A stretch of 64,000 bases of DNA from an uncultured Bacteroidales bacterium. GTDB lineage: Bacteria; Bacteroidota; Bacteroidia; Bacteroidales; UBA932. Of this stretch, positions 1 to 8,635 are shown piece by piece. The notes beneath the pieces are model-generated. The model was not told where the DNA came from. It saw nothing but the letters and a program-made list of their open reading frames with translations, and searched no databases. Position 1 is the first letter of the stretch. Each line of letters begins with the position of its first letter. Both the position numbers and the translations under genes were made by a program. The stretch spans positions 1 through 64,000 of the forward strand of contig CAKUSP010000009.1 in the NCBI GenBank assembly GCA_934680015.1, given 5' to 3'.

Positions 1-10
1 GACAAAAAAA

Positions 11-30
11 AGAGTTTCAACAGAAACTCT
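11..30 (-). terminator. Intrinsic terminator of the HicA-like mini-gene
   Basis: An 8-bp perfect stem (11-18 with 23-30, loop 19-22) is followed on the minus strand by a run of T (positions 10 to 4). It lies 20 bases past the stop of the 27-codon ORF at 51-134, so it closes that small transcription unit. Confidence 0.8.
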
Positions 31-50
31 ATCAAATAATTGCAATTTTT

Positions 51-134
51 TTATTCTACGGAAGTGTCAAACTTCCGACGGACGATAAAGCAACCATTCT
101 TCCGAAGCAAGCGCTTCAATTCAGAACTCTTCAT
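51..134 (-). CDS. 27-residue HicA-like N-terminal protein or remnant
   Basis: A short minus-strand ORF begins MKSSELKRLLRKNGCFIVR and stops eight codons later. That opening matches my recollection of the N-terminus of HicA toxins (mRNA interferases of the double-stranded RNA-binding fold), which normally run to about 60 residues and carry a catalytic His after the Arg at the end of this stretch. Here the His and the rest of the fold are missing. No hicB is visible on either side. The ORF has a good promoter (160-191), a leader of about 19 bases and a terminator (11-30). A 7-bp perfect inverted repeat (59-65 with 71-77) sits in its last codons. It is either a truncated toxin remnant or a retained small peptide; the sequence cannot decide. 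Confidence 0.55.
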   Translation of the reverse strand: MKSSELKRLLRKNGCFIVRRKFDTSVE

Positions 135-159
135 ATAATAACAAAGAACTTTATGTTTG

Positions 160-191
160 CAAAAGTAGCGCATTTGTTACTATTTTCCAAA
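160..191 (-). promoter_or_regulatory. Bacteroidota -33/-7 promoter for the HicA-like mini-gene
   Basis: On the minus strand, TTTG (191-188), a 20-base spacer, then TACTTTTG (167-160) match the Bacteroidota consensus exactly. Transcription would start near 153, about 19 bases before the ATG at 134. Confidence 0.75.
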
Positions 192-502
192 TTATTCTAA
201 TTAATTTTAATGAGAAGACTTCAATAATGATGATTATAAGTAATCCTTAAAAATAACTTGATAATCTTTGTGTATCTTTTCGGTCTATATTTATTTTCTC
301 ATCAGTCGTGTACCACTGGTACACTTCTTCTTTGAAAACGAATCTATCCTCGAAAATCTGCTATAAATCTTTACCAACTTATTTTTAACGCTTACTAAAT
401 TACATAAAACAAAAATAAAGACCACCCTAACGGAGGGTTTATCAAAGGCCAAGTTCAGAGTGGCAATAAGCGAATAACCGATCGTTTTTTTTAAAAATTT
501 TT
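192..502. other. Non-coding stretch with two inverted repeats
   Basis: No convincing gene is seen here. Two small features stand out: a perfect 8-bp-arm palindrome with one central base at 308-324, and a 5-bp stem at 424-438 (ACCCT/AGGGT). Neither is followed by a T run, so they are more likely operator-type or structural elements than terminators. Confidence 0.5.
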
Positions 503-510
503 TACCTTTG
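503..510 (+). promoter_or_regulatory. -7 box upstream of the MFS transporter
   Basis: TACCTTTG matches the Bacteroidota -7 consensus TAnnTTTG. The region 20 bases upstream is T-rich but lacks a clear TTTG. It sits upstream of the leader at 516-606 and of the transporter start at 607. Confidence 0.5.
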
Positions 511-515
511 CACTG

Positions 516-606
516 CGGATTTGTAAGCGTCTGTAATGAGTCTGAAGAATCCGGGCTTGGTAGAGCCCGTACTCCACAAGATGAACTTTTATTAAATTCA
601 AAAATA
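516..606 (+). promoter_or_regulatory. Possibly structured (pseudoknot-like) leader of the MFS gene
   Basis: About 90 bases separate the likely transcription start from the ATG at 607. CGGATT (516-521) can pair with AATCCG (548-553). GGGCT (553-557) can pair with AGCCC (564-568). GAGT (538-541), inside the first loop, can pair with ACTC (571-574), which would form a pseudoknot. A leader like this could be a riboswitch or attenuator, but it matches no class I recognise. Short pairings of this length can arise by chance. Confidence 0.35.
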
Positions 607-1755
607 ATGCAGACAAAACAAATCTCCGAACGACTGAAGTTCACTATTCTCTCTCTTAGCCTCCTAACCGTTATGGCAGGAGCAGCCATGGCACCAGCTC
701 TGTGGGCCGTAAAAGCACACTTTGCAGATAAACCTGACCTTCTAATACAATTCATCGTCAGCCTACCGGCACTTTTCATCATCATAACTAATCTATGCTT
801 TCCTCTTTTATGCCAATTCATGAAGTCAAAGGAGATCGCCATCGCCGGTCTTGCCTTATACATCATATCCGGCACAGGGGCCTTTTTCTTTGACAATATT
901 TCAGTAATACTCATACTTCGCGCATTATTGGGTGTTTCTGTCGGCATGATAATGCCTCTATCGACCGGACTGCTTTCCTACTATTACCCTCCTGAAGAGC
1001 AATCCAAACTTATGGGACTATGCGCTGCCATGAACCAGATTGGGGGCGTAATAGCTACACTAATCGCTGGCATATTAGCCAAAATCGGCTGGAATTACGC
1101 CTTTTTAGTATATCTTATGGGGCTACTTTCGCTTATTCTGGTCGCTTTATTCCTGCCTAATGAAAAATTAAAAGCACATAAAGGCTCAACAGATATAGTC
1201 CATAATCTTAAAAAATTCTTTCCGTCGGTTGCTGGAATGCTACTTCTAATGATCTGCTTTTTCATATTCCCGACTAACTTTTCAGCTGTATGTGTCAAGA
1301 CTACATCACTTGACCCTATAGCGGTAACCATCATCATGGTCGCCCTTGATATAGTAGCGGCACTGGCAGGAGTAGCTTTTGCATGGACCATGAAAAGATT
1401 CGGGCCATTTGTCAAATATGTCGCACCCACGTTCTTTTTTCTAGGTTACCTGTGTTTTGCTGCCTCACAAAGCATTCCTTCTCTACTTATAGGATGTCTA
1501 TGCATCGGAATCGCCAATGGTATAGGAGTCCCCTATTTAAACACTATTGCATCTATAAAAGCAGGCCAAGACGCTGCCACAACAGTAATGCCGCTTCTCT
1601 CTGCAGCCCTATATGCCGGGCAATTTCTCTCTCCGCTTATAGCCACACCGCTATCTGCCAATTTGCTCGCAAACAATCCCGTGGGAGTGTATTGGATCGC
1701 TTGTACATTCTGCATAATTTTTCTTCTCGAAGTCTTAGCCACTCGTCACTCATAG
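607..1755 (+). CDS. MFS transporter (CynX/NarK-like, 12 TM)
   Basis: This is a 382-residue, very hydrophobic protein with the layout of a major facilitator superfamily permease: about twelve membrane segments in two halves and a charged loop around residues 195-205 between them. An MFS-type stretch with SYYYPPEEQSKLMGL follows the fourth segment. The start at 607 was chosen over an in-frame start at 508, because the 33 extra residues would be encoded by the leader and show no membrane character. Substrate and direction are unknown; the sequence resembles CynX-like exporters and importers in general. It stands alone, with its own -7 box and leader. Confidence 0.8.
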   Translation: MQTKQISERLKFTILSLSLLTVMAGAAMAPALWAVKAHFADKPDLLIQFIVSLPALFIIITNLCFPLLCQFMKSKEIAIAGLALYIISGTGAFFFDNISVILILRALLGVSVGMIMPLSTGLLSYYYPPEEQSKLMGLCAAMNQIGGVIATLIAGILAKIGWNYAFLVYLMGLLSLILVALFLPNEKLKAHKGSTDIVHNLKKFFPSVAGMLLLMICFFIFPTNFSAVCVKTTSLDPIAVTIIMVALDIVAALAGVAFAWTMKRFGPFVKYVAPTFFFLGYLCFAASQSIPSLLIGCLCIGIANGIGVPYLNTIASIKAGQDAATTVMPLLSAALYAGQFLSPLIATPLSANLLANNPVGVYWIACTFCIIFLLEVLATRHS

Positions 1756-1781
1756 CGCTTTTTACAAATTACCGCAACCAT

Positions 1782-1814
1782 ATTTAACAATTATTTAACA
1801 AATATTTAACAATT
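1782..1814 (+). repeat. Three phased 11-bp direct repeats (TTTAACAA motif)
   Basis: Three consecutive 11-base units start at 1782, 1793 and 1804. The first and third are identical (ATTTAACAATT) and the middle one differs at a single base. The period is close to one helical turn, so a protein could bind all copies on one face. They lie between the MFS stop and the promoter of the LRR lipoprotein pair. Related motifs occur at 10211-10228 and 55826-55855. Confidence 0.65.
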
Positions 1815-1869
1815 AAACAAAAGCCACCATATTTTTTTAAAAAAATATACTACACAAAAATATTTTCTA

Positions 1870-1877
1870 TATATTTG
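1870..1877 (+). promoter_or_regulatory. -7 box for the LRR lipoprotein pair
   Basis: TATATTTG matches the TAnnTTTG consensus. It is 66 bases upstream of the ATG at 1943 and about 55 bases downstream of the 11-bp repeats. The -33 region has no clear TTTG. Confidence 0.5.
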
Positions 1878-1942
1878 CCTCAGTTAGTAAATATATACGC
1901 GCTAGCGTAAGTGTATTATTTTTGAGTAATTATTCAAAAAAA

Positions 1943-4537
1943 ATGAAAAACAAATTTCTGCTAGTTTGTTCTGTAGCGGCGCTATTTTGTTATGTAGCGT
2001 GTACAGAAAAGAACGAGCCTGCATTGGAAAAAGAAGGACTATCTCTTTCAGCATCCAATAAAGGCGGAACTCCTGTAACGATTAACGAAGATCGCAAGAG
2101 TGCTTCAGTTGAGTTCTCATCTTACAGTTCCTTTGCTATAGTAAATGTGGAGACTGTATTGGATTGGAACTGTGTGGTAAACGATGAATCTGCCGATTGG
2201 TGTCAGGCAGAAATTGTCGGTGGCTGTGTTCGAGTATTGGTACAAACTAACGAAGGCTTTGAAAAGCGAGAAGCAACGGTGAGCATAGTTAGCGATGATA
2301 AAACTATGGCGAACATAGAAGTTTCACAATCGGGAAGAGACGAAAAGCCTCAACTTAAGCTTGAGCGCGAGTCGCTTATTTTCCCCGAACAGGGACAAAG
2401 TGTGACCCTTTCTGTTCTAACCAATACCTCAGAATGGGAAGTCTCTGCCCCAACAGATGCAACATGGCTGAACATTACGCCAGATTATGATGCTAACACT
2501 GTAACTATCAGCTCAGAAGAAAATACTACTGGCTCTGACCGTAATCTACAATTGACATTCTCTTGTAAACAAGACGGGCAATTACTTACCTCAACTACTC
2601 TTTCTGTAGAACAGTGGGGGCCTTGCCTTACACTTACAGTCACCGTAGGCGATGGTGGCAAGATCGCCCTACCGCTTGCCGGTAAAGATATGGACCTAAG
2701 AATCGATTGGGGCGATAGTGAAGTTCTTGATCCAACGCATATACAAGGTACGATCGCCTCTGTTAGTTCTATGGTGGAATACTTGAGTTACACATACAAT
2801 AAAGCTGGAGAGTACGATGTAACAGTACACGGACATGTTCCTATCATTACCGCCTATCTCGATAATGTACTTATGGACAGTAAGTACATGAGCAAAATAA
2901 CGGCGGTAAAGTCATGGGGTAAAGAAAAATTCTCGCTTCTAACATCTGCATTTTATGGTGCCGGGCTAAAGACTGTAGCCAAAGACAAATACCACGCACT
3001 TGATCAAGTAACTGATGTACGTTCACTTTTTATGAATTGCACATCTCTTGAATCTATCCCATCAGACCTATTCCATGAAGTAAAGGCCAATGATTTCAAC
3101 AGTGTCTTCTTCGGTTGCACTTCTCTAGTGGAGATTCCTGCTGGTCTATTTGACAAAAACACAAATGCATCCTCTTTTGTATCCGTTTTCAACGGTACTG
3201 GAATAAAGACCATCCCTGCTGGACTGTTTGACAAAAACACCGAAGTAAATACGTTTGAAAGTGCCTTCTCTGGATGTACAAACCTAGAAAGTATCCCTGA
3301 AGACCTATTCAAATACAACACCGAAGTAACATCTTTCAATTCGACTTTTGCCGAATCTGATCTTAAGAGCGTCCCCGCTGGATTATTTTCTCACAACACG
3401 AAAGTAACTGATTTTAATTCGGTTTTCTACGAAAGTAGTCTTGAAACAATTCCCGAAGGACTTTTCGCTTCCAACAAAGAAGTTTTGACATTTGAATCCG
3501 CTTTTAACCGCACTGCAATAAGCAAAATACCAATCGGATTATTTGATAGCGCAGTTAAGGCACAAAACTTTCAGTCTGCATTTTACTGCTGTGAGAATCT
3601 TGAGACAGTACCTGTTGGACTATTTGACAAATGCATAAGCGCTACTTCATTCAATCAGTTATTTAACAGATGTGCTTCTCTTAAGTCTGTACCAAATGGC
3701 CTTTTCGACAATTGCCCTTTAGTAGAAGATGTAGCTATGTGTTTCAAAGGAACGGCGATAACAGAAATATCTTCTGGGATGTTTGACAAACTAGAAAAAG
3801 TAACTTCCCTTCAAAGTTTGTTCGAAGGATGCGAAAATATTACTACAGTACCAGACAAGTTATTTACAAACTGCGTAAATGTTACCGACTTTTCTAATGT
3901 ATTCTATGGCTGCTCTGGCATCAAGACGTTAGGAAATAATATATTTCCGACCTCTGCAACGGATCTTTCTTCCGCTTTTGCCGAATGTTCGTCACTTACA
4001 GAGATTCCAGAAACTATATTTAAAGGACTGGCCAATGTAACTAAATTCAACAATGTCTTCGAGGGTTGCACATCCATCACCTCAGTTCCTGCCGAAATAT
4101 TCAAGGACAATACCAAGGTTACAAGTTTCCAGTATGCCTTCAAAGATTGCACAAATCTTGTTACTGTAGGCAATCCTGAAGATGCTGATGGCTGTATATT
4201 CAAATATGCACCTGATGCTACTGACTTTAGCTACATTTTCCAAAATTGCTCCGCTCTCAAAAGTATCCCTGCACATAGTTTCGCCTACAATAAGAAAGCA
4301 TTTTCTTTCCAATGCACTTTCGACGAATGCCGTAACCTGACAGGAGAATCCCCTTACGCAGAGATTGAAGAAGAAATCACTGCCGAAGATGGAAGCACTA
4401 GTAAAGTCATCAAAAAGATCCACCTTTATGAAAGGGACGACACTCAAAACGTGTTCGCAGTTCCATACTCTTACTCTTACTGCTTCTTCGGTTGCAAACA
4501 ACTATCCGATTATGATAATATTCCTTATGATTGGAAC
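1943..4537 (+). CDS. Surface lipoprotein: BACON x2, PKD-like, DUF285-type leucine-rich repeats
   Basis: This 864-residue protein has a lipoprotein signal with lipobox YVAC near residue 20. Two BACON-like domains follow (about 35-105 and 110-225), then a PKD-like segment with a DWGD motif (about 225-300). The rest is about 17 units of 25-27 residues of the pattern sxFxgCtsLxxIPxgLFd, running from about residue 345 to 820. The repeats resemble BspA/DUF285 degenerate leucine-rich repeats, which in known cases mediate adhesion or binding of host molecules. A cap ends the protein with GESPY, LYERDD and LSDY elements. The ATG at 1943 was chosen because it starts the signal peptide; an upstream TTG adds only seven charged residues. 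It is probably surface exposed and cotranscribed with the paralogue downstream. Confidence 0.8.
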
Positions 4538-4578
4538 TAGAAAGCTGTTTTGAAATGATTCTAAAAGATAAACTAATT

Positions 4579-6291
4579 ATGAAATTACATATATCAAAGT
4601 TATTTTCAACAATAGCCTTTAGTGCTCTGGCATTGGCCGGATGTTCTAAAGATGATGTAGACCAAGTCCTTAAACTATCCTCAGAGAGTCCGGTAGTAAC
4701 AATAAATGGTAATAAAGCCAGTGTTGAATTGACATCCGAAGGCGGACGCATACCATTCACCCTTAACAAAACCCATGGTTGGGAAGCAAGCGTTTCAGAG
4801 GATGCTATCGAGTGGTGTCATGTCTATCAGGCTAACGACAAACTTGCTATTGCCGTAGATGATTTCGCATCAGACGAACAGGAAAGTCGTACGGCCCAAG
4901 TGCAGATTCTCGAAAGTGACATAAGCAAGGCTACCATTATCCTGACACAAAAGGCATCAGCAAAGCCTTACATTACCATTTCACCTGAAAGCACCCCTTA
5001 TATATCATACAAGGGAGGAGAACTGAAGGTAAGTATTTCTAGCAATGTTCCGCTTTATGATGCCGAACTACGTAACATGGATCTCAATTGGGCCTCATAT
5101 AAAATAGATGGAAATACCATAACCATCAAAGCGGGCAAAAACATTACTGGAGAAGAAATGCATGCCACCTTATTAGTATCTGCAATCAACGGTTCCGAAG
5201 TTGCCACAGCAGAATACAACTTCAAGCAAGGCAATGGAGAAATGCAGCTTGAATATGTCATCCCCGAAGATGGTAAAACAGTCAAATTGCCTATCTGTGG
5301 CGACGATCTAGACTGCACAGTCGACTGGGGAGATGGTAGCGATAAAATATTTGTCAAGGGCTATGTATCAAGCTACTCAAGGATTGGACATCAATATGCG
5401 AAGGCCGGCACTTATACTATATCTATCTCAGGAATCGTGGACGAATTCAACTCTAACGACTCTGGCGTAACCGACTACTTCAAAGCGATACGCTCGTGGG
5501 GAGCACTACAGATCAAATCCCTTAAAAATGCATTCAAAGGTACATCTATGACACAAATTCCACTTCCTGAAGAGCCAGATCTATTTGCCAATGTAGAAAG
5601 CATTTCGGGAGCCTTTGAAAAAATGGCCGCTCTTACCACCGCCCCAGAAGGGCTTTTCGACACTGCCATTAACGTGACCGATGCCTCGAACCTATTCTAC
5701 GATTGCAAAGCTCTGGAAAGCGTACCAGAAAACTTTTTTAGCAACATGACCAAGCTTGAGGACATATCTAACATGTTCTATAACTGCCAATCACTCAAGC
5801 AAGTTCCAGTGGATCTATTTAAATCCAATACGGCCGTATCCATGGTAACGGCTCTCTTCTCATACTCTGGGCTAGAGAGTATTCCTGCCGGATTCTTTGA
5901 TTTCGGAGAAAACATCAAAATGATGATCACCATTTTCGCCGGTTGTGAAAAATTAAAAGAAATTCCTGACGGTCTTTTTGATAAACTTCCAGAAATAACT
6001 AGGTTTCAAAGCACATTCCTGAATTGTACTTCCCTTACATCCATACCAACTGCTTTGTTTGATAACTGCAAAAAGCTCAATATCATCCAATATATGTTCA
6101 AAGGATGCACAGGGCTCACTGGAGAATCACCTTATACTATGGTAGATGGAGTCAAAGTTCACCTTTATGAAAGAAACGATCACCTCGATGTATTTACAAA
6201 GATTCCCCCAAAGGATGCCAAAGGTACATTTGCCGAATGCACAGGGCTAAGTGATTACGCTACTATGCCTGACAAATACAAAGAAAACTAA
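4579..6291 (+). CDS. Surface lipoprotein: BACON, PKD-like, DUF285-type leucine-rich repeats (paralogue)
   Basis: This 570-residue paralogue of the preceding gene has the same order of parts. The lipobox is LAGC, followed by BACON-like domains to about residue 220, a PKD-like domain with VDWGDGS (about 225-300), and about eight leucine-rich units of 25-27 residues. The C-terminal cap is the same as in its neighbour (GESPY, HLYERND, LSDY). The gap to the upstream gene is about 40 bases with no terminator, so the two probably form an operon. The start at 4579 begins a clean signal peptide (MKLHISKLFSTIAFSALAL); the longer in-frame start at 4531 would overlap the upstream gene. Specific ligand unknown. 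Confidence 0.78.
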   Translation: MKLHISKLFSTIAFSALALAGCSKDDVDQVLKLSSESPVVTINGNKASVELTSEGGRIPFTLNKTHGWEASVSEDAIEWCHVYQANDKLAIAVDDFASDEQESRTAQVQILESDISKATIILTQKASAKPYITISPESTPYISYKGGELKVSISSNVPLYDAELRNMDLNWASYKIDGNTITIKAGKNITGEEMHATLLVSAINGSEVATAEYNFKQGNGEMQLEYVIPEDGKTVKLPICGDDLDCTVDWGDGSDKIFVKGYVSSYSRIGHQYAKAGTYTISISGIVDEFNSNDSGVTDYFKAIRSWGALQIKSLKNAFKGTSMTQIPLPEEPDLFANVESISGAFEKMAALTTAPEGLFDTAINVTDASNLFYDCKALESVPENFFSNMTKLEDISNMFYNCQSLKQVPVDLFKSNTAVSMVTALFSYSGLESIPAGFFDFGENIKMMITIFAGCEKLKEIPDGLFDKLPEITRFQSTFLNCTSLTSIPTALFDNCKKLNIIQYMFKGCTGLTGESPYTMVDGVKVHLYERNDHLDVFTKIPPKDAKGTFAECTGLSDYATMPDKYKEN

Positions 6292-6323
6292 CTAAAATTC
6301 AAGGGTGCTTAAATGAGCATAAT

Positions 6324-6358
6324 AAAAGGCCAGTACATCATTTGATGACTGGCCTTTT
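6324..6358. terminator. Bidirectional terminator between convergent genes
   Basis: An 11-bp perfect stem (AAAAGGCCAGT 6324-6334 with its complement ending at 6358) has A runs on one side and T runs on the other. It can therefore terminate both the plus-strand LRR operon ending at 6291 and the minus-strand permease ending at 6375. Confidence 0.85.
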
Positions 6359-6374
6359 ATCTATAAAATCTTAT

Positions 6375-7697
6375 TTATAGCAAAATATACTTAGCTACGA
6401 AGATAGCCGCAAGCACATAAGCTGCTGGAGAAATCTTCTTGAAGTTAAGGCTTAACATGTTAATAAGCACGTAAGATATCATACCCAGCATTATACCATC
6501 AGAGATTGAATAACACAAAGGCATAGAAATCAACGTTATGAAAGCAGGAATAGCCTCAGAGTAATTCTCGAAATCGATGTCCTTAATAGGTGACATCATG
6601 AAAACACCTACGATAACCAGTACAGGAGCGGTAGCTGCACTAGGAATAGCAAGGAATAGCGGCGAGAAGAAAAGGGCAACAACGAAGCACATTGCTGCAG
6701 AAAAGGCGGTAAGACCAGTGCGTCCTCCTTGGGCAATTCCAGATGCACTTTCTACATATGTAGTGGTGGTAGATGTACCTAGACATGCACCGGCAACAGT
6801 AGCCACAGCATCAGCCATAAGGGTTTTGTTAATACCAGGAATATTGCCTTTCTCGTCCACCATTTTTGCCTTTGTACTTACACCTACTACAGTTCCGATG
6901 GTATCGAACATATCGATGAACATAAAAGTGAAAACCACCACGAACATATCAAGAGAGAAGATGTGTTTCCACTCGAATTGGCAGAAAATAGGAGATACAG
7001 ATGCCGGTAAAGAAGCTATGCCGTTGAATTTAGTGATATGCTCCCCTGTCGTAGGGTCCTTAATTACAAGGCCTAAAGCAGCTGTAGCCACCATACCTAT
7101 AAGCAGTGCACCAGGGACTTTCTTAACCACTAGGAAGGCAGTAATAATTAGGCCGATGAGAGCGAGCAGTGCAGTTCCTTGGGTAATATTTCCTAAAGCC
7201 ACGACAGTAGCGTCGTTTGCAACGATTACACCTGCATTCTTAAGGCCAATGAAAGCGATAAACAGACCAATACCGCATCCGATTGCCTTTTTAAGAGTAA
7301 CAGGAATGGAATCAACTATGAGCTTACGGACATTGGTCAATGTAAGAACAATAAAGATGATACCTTCAAGCAATACAGCTGTAAGAGCGAACTGCCAGCT
7401 ATATCCCATTCCCAAACATACTGTAAATACAAAGAAAGCATTAAGCCCCATGCCTGGAGCAAGAGCGAAAGGCTTCTTAGCATATATAGCCATTACCAGA
7501 GTACCTATAATGGCTGCAAGAGCGGTAGCAGTGAAAACCGAACCAGACGGCATGCCTGGAAGTGCTGAGAAAATGCCAGGATTGACTGCTAGTATATACG
7601 ACATGGTAAGGAATGTCGTGATACCAGCTAAAATTTCTGTTTTAACAGAATTGACCTTCGGATCGAAGCCGAAAGCTTTTTGTATAAAATTATTCAT
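6375..7697 (-). CDS. NCS2-family purine permease (AzgA/PbuG-like)
   Basis: This 440-residue inner-membrane protein has the 14-segment NCS2 layout of the AzgA branch, which imports adenine, guanine or hypoxanthine with protons. Visible family signatures include GITTFLTMSYILAVNP near residue 25, FALAPGMGLNAFF near residue 76, MFDTIGTVVGV near residue 265 and a TTTYVESASGIAQGGRTG stretch near residue 310. Length is normal for the branch. It is third in a minus-strand row behind uraA and a DUF5020 protein. A terminator-like hairpin lies in the 129-base gap before it, so it may have its own promoter, although no clean -7 box is visible there. The exact purine cannot be told. Confidence 0.85.
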   Translation of the reverse strand: MNNFIQKAFGFDPKVNSVKTEILAGITTFLTMSYILAVNPGIFSALPGMPSGSVFTATALAAIIGTLVMAIYAKKPFALAPGMGLNAFFVFTVCLGMGYSWQFALTAVLLEGIIFIVLTLTNVRKLIVDSIPVTLKKAIGCGIGLFIAFIGLKNAGVIVANDATVVALGNITQGTALLALIGLIITAFLVVKKVPGALLIGMVATAALGLVIKDPTTGEHITKFNGIASLPASVSPIFCQFEWKHIFSLDMFVVVFTFMFIDMFDTIGTVVGVSTKAKMVDEKGNIPGINKTLMADAVATVAGACLGTSTTTTYVESASGIAQGGRTGLTAFSAAMCFVVALFFSPLFLAIPSAATAPVLVIVGVFMMSPIKDIDFENYSEAIPAFITLISMPLCYSISDGIMLGMISYVLINMLSLNFKKISPAAYVLAAIFVAKYILL

Positions 7698-7786
7698 TCT
7701 AAATCAAAAAAAAAAACAATGATTACCCCCGTCTGCACACACCATAGCAGGCTGGAATATAAAACTTTAAATAAATAAAAAAGTAT

Positions 7787-7811
7787 AGGGGCCATTTTAG
7801 AAACAGCCCCT
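7787..7811 (-). terminator. Terminator after the DUF5020 gene
   Basis: On the minus strand, AGGGGC (7811-7806) and GCCCCT (7792-7787) form a 6-bp GC-rich stem around a 13-base loop. A T run follows (about 7783-7777). It lies 16 bases past the stop at 7827 and would separate that gene from the downstream purine permease. Confidence 0.65.
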
Positions 7812-7826
7812 TTTTAAGAAGTAATT

Positions 7827-8591
7827 CTAGAAAGTCCACTTAGCTGCAAGTGTAGGGATAGCATAGAATCCCTTGCCTGCGAAATTGTATGACAACTCGA
7901 CCTCACCGCCTACACTAAGGTTAACATCTCTCAAAGCCTCTACCTTATTAAGATTAACCCAGAACTGAGGCTCAGAAAGTGCGATAAAACGAGTATCTTG
8001 CCAAGGACGATTTTCCCTCCAGAAATCTACGAAACCAGAGAATGTGCACCATCCACCTGCGAAGTTGATTCCCCACACACCTGTTATCTGGAAATTATGT
8101 TCTTCTTTATTTCCAGAAGCACTGACTGTTCCAGGAATATACTTATACATAGCGCTTAATGACCAAGTCTTAGAATAGTCTGCAGAATGACCGCTATATG
8201 TCAAACCGGTTAGCCATGCGTTGTTAAATGAACCGGCTCCTGTGCTCAATCCTCCATTGTATTCTAGATGAAGAGAAAGCCAATTCATTTTAGTGTCCTG
8301 CCAGAAACAGAGCTCACGGGCGATTTCCCAATAAGCACCTAGGCAATTAGAGTTTTTAACTCCTCCCTTTCCTGGATTGCTCAAATAATCCATATCAATA
8401 AAGAAAAAAGTGCTTCCCCACTTATCGGCCTTAAAATTCTCAACCGTAGTAGTGAAATAACCACGTCCTGAGAGATCCTTGTCTCCCCCATTGTAGAGAT
8501 TATGACCGAAGTCATAGTGAAGTTGAACATTCTGAGCAAAAGCACAGAGAGATGAGAGGGCTAAAATACCCGAAATAATTAATTTCTTCAT
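7827..8591 (-). CDS. DUF5020-family outer-membrane protein (Tsx-like)
   Basis: This 254-residue protein has a type I signal peptide (MKKLIISGILALSSLCAFA) and alternating amphipathic strands rich in aromatics, ending in AAKWTF with a terminal Phe, typical of an outer-membrane barrel. It resembles DUF5020, a family I associate with Tsx-like nucleoside-specific channels. It lies between two nucleobase permeases (uraA upstream by 44 bases, a purine permease downstream). The likely role is passage of nucleosides or bases across the outer membrane. That role is inferred from context and family resemblance, not shown directly. Confidence 0.72.
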   Translation of the reverse strand: MKKLIISGILALSSLCAFAQNVQLHYDFGHNLYNGGDKDLSGRGYFTTTVENFKADKWGSTFFFIDMDYLSNPGKGGVKNSNCLGAYWEIARELCFWQDTKMNWLSLHLEYNGGLSTGAGSFNNAWLTGLTYSGHSADYSKTWSLSAMYKYIPGTVSASGNKEEHNFQITGVWGINFAGGWCTFSGFVDFWRENRPWQDTRFIALSEPQFWVNLNKVEALRDVNLSVGGEVELSYNFAGKGFYAIPTLAAKWTF

Positions 8592-8635
8592 ACCTGAAAT
8601 TTAAATATATAAAAAGTTTAAAGGTGTGTCTCTTA

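Noticed and set aside
291-947. A 218-residue minus-strand open frame overlapping the MFS start
   Set aside because: It runs antisense through the leader and the N-terminal half of a clear MFS gene, with no recognisable domain and no promoter.
6577-7722. A 381-residue plus-strand open frame
   Set aside because: It is the antisense shadow of the NCS2 permease; composition is low in structure and no family is recognised.
7698-7786. A purine riboswitch upstream of the AzgA-type permease
   Set aside because: The conserved purine-riboswitch core elements were looked for and not found.
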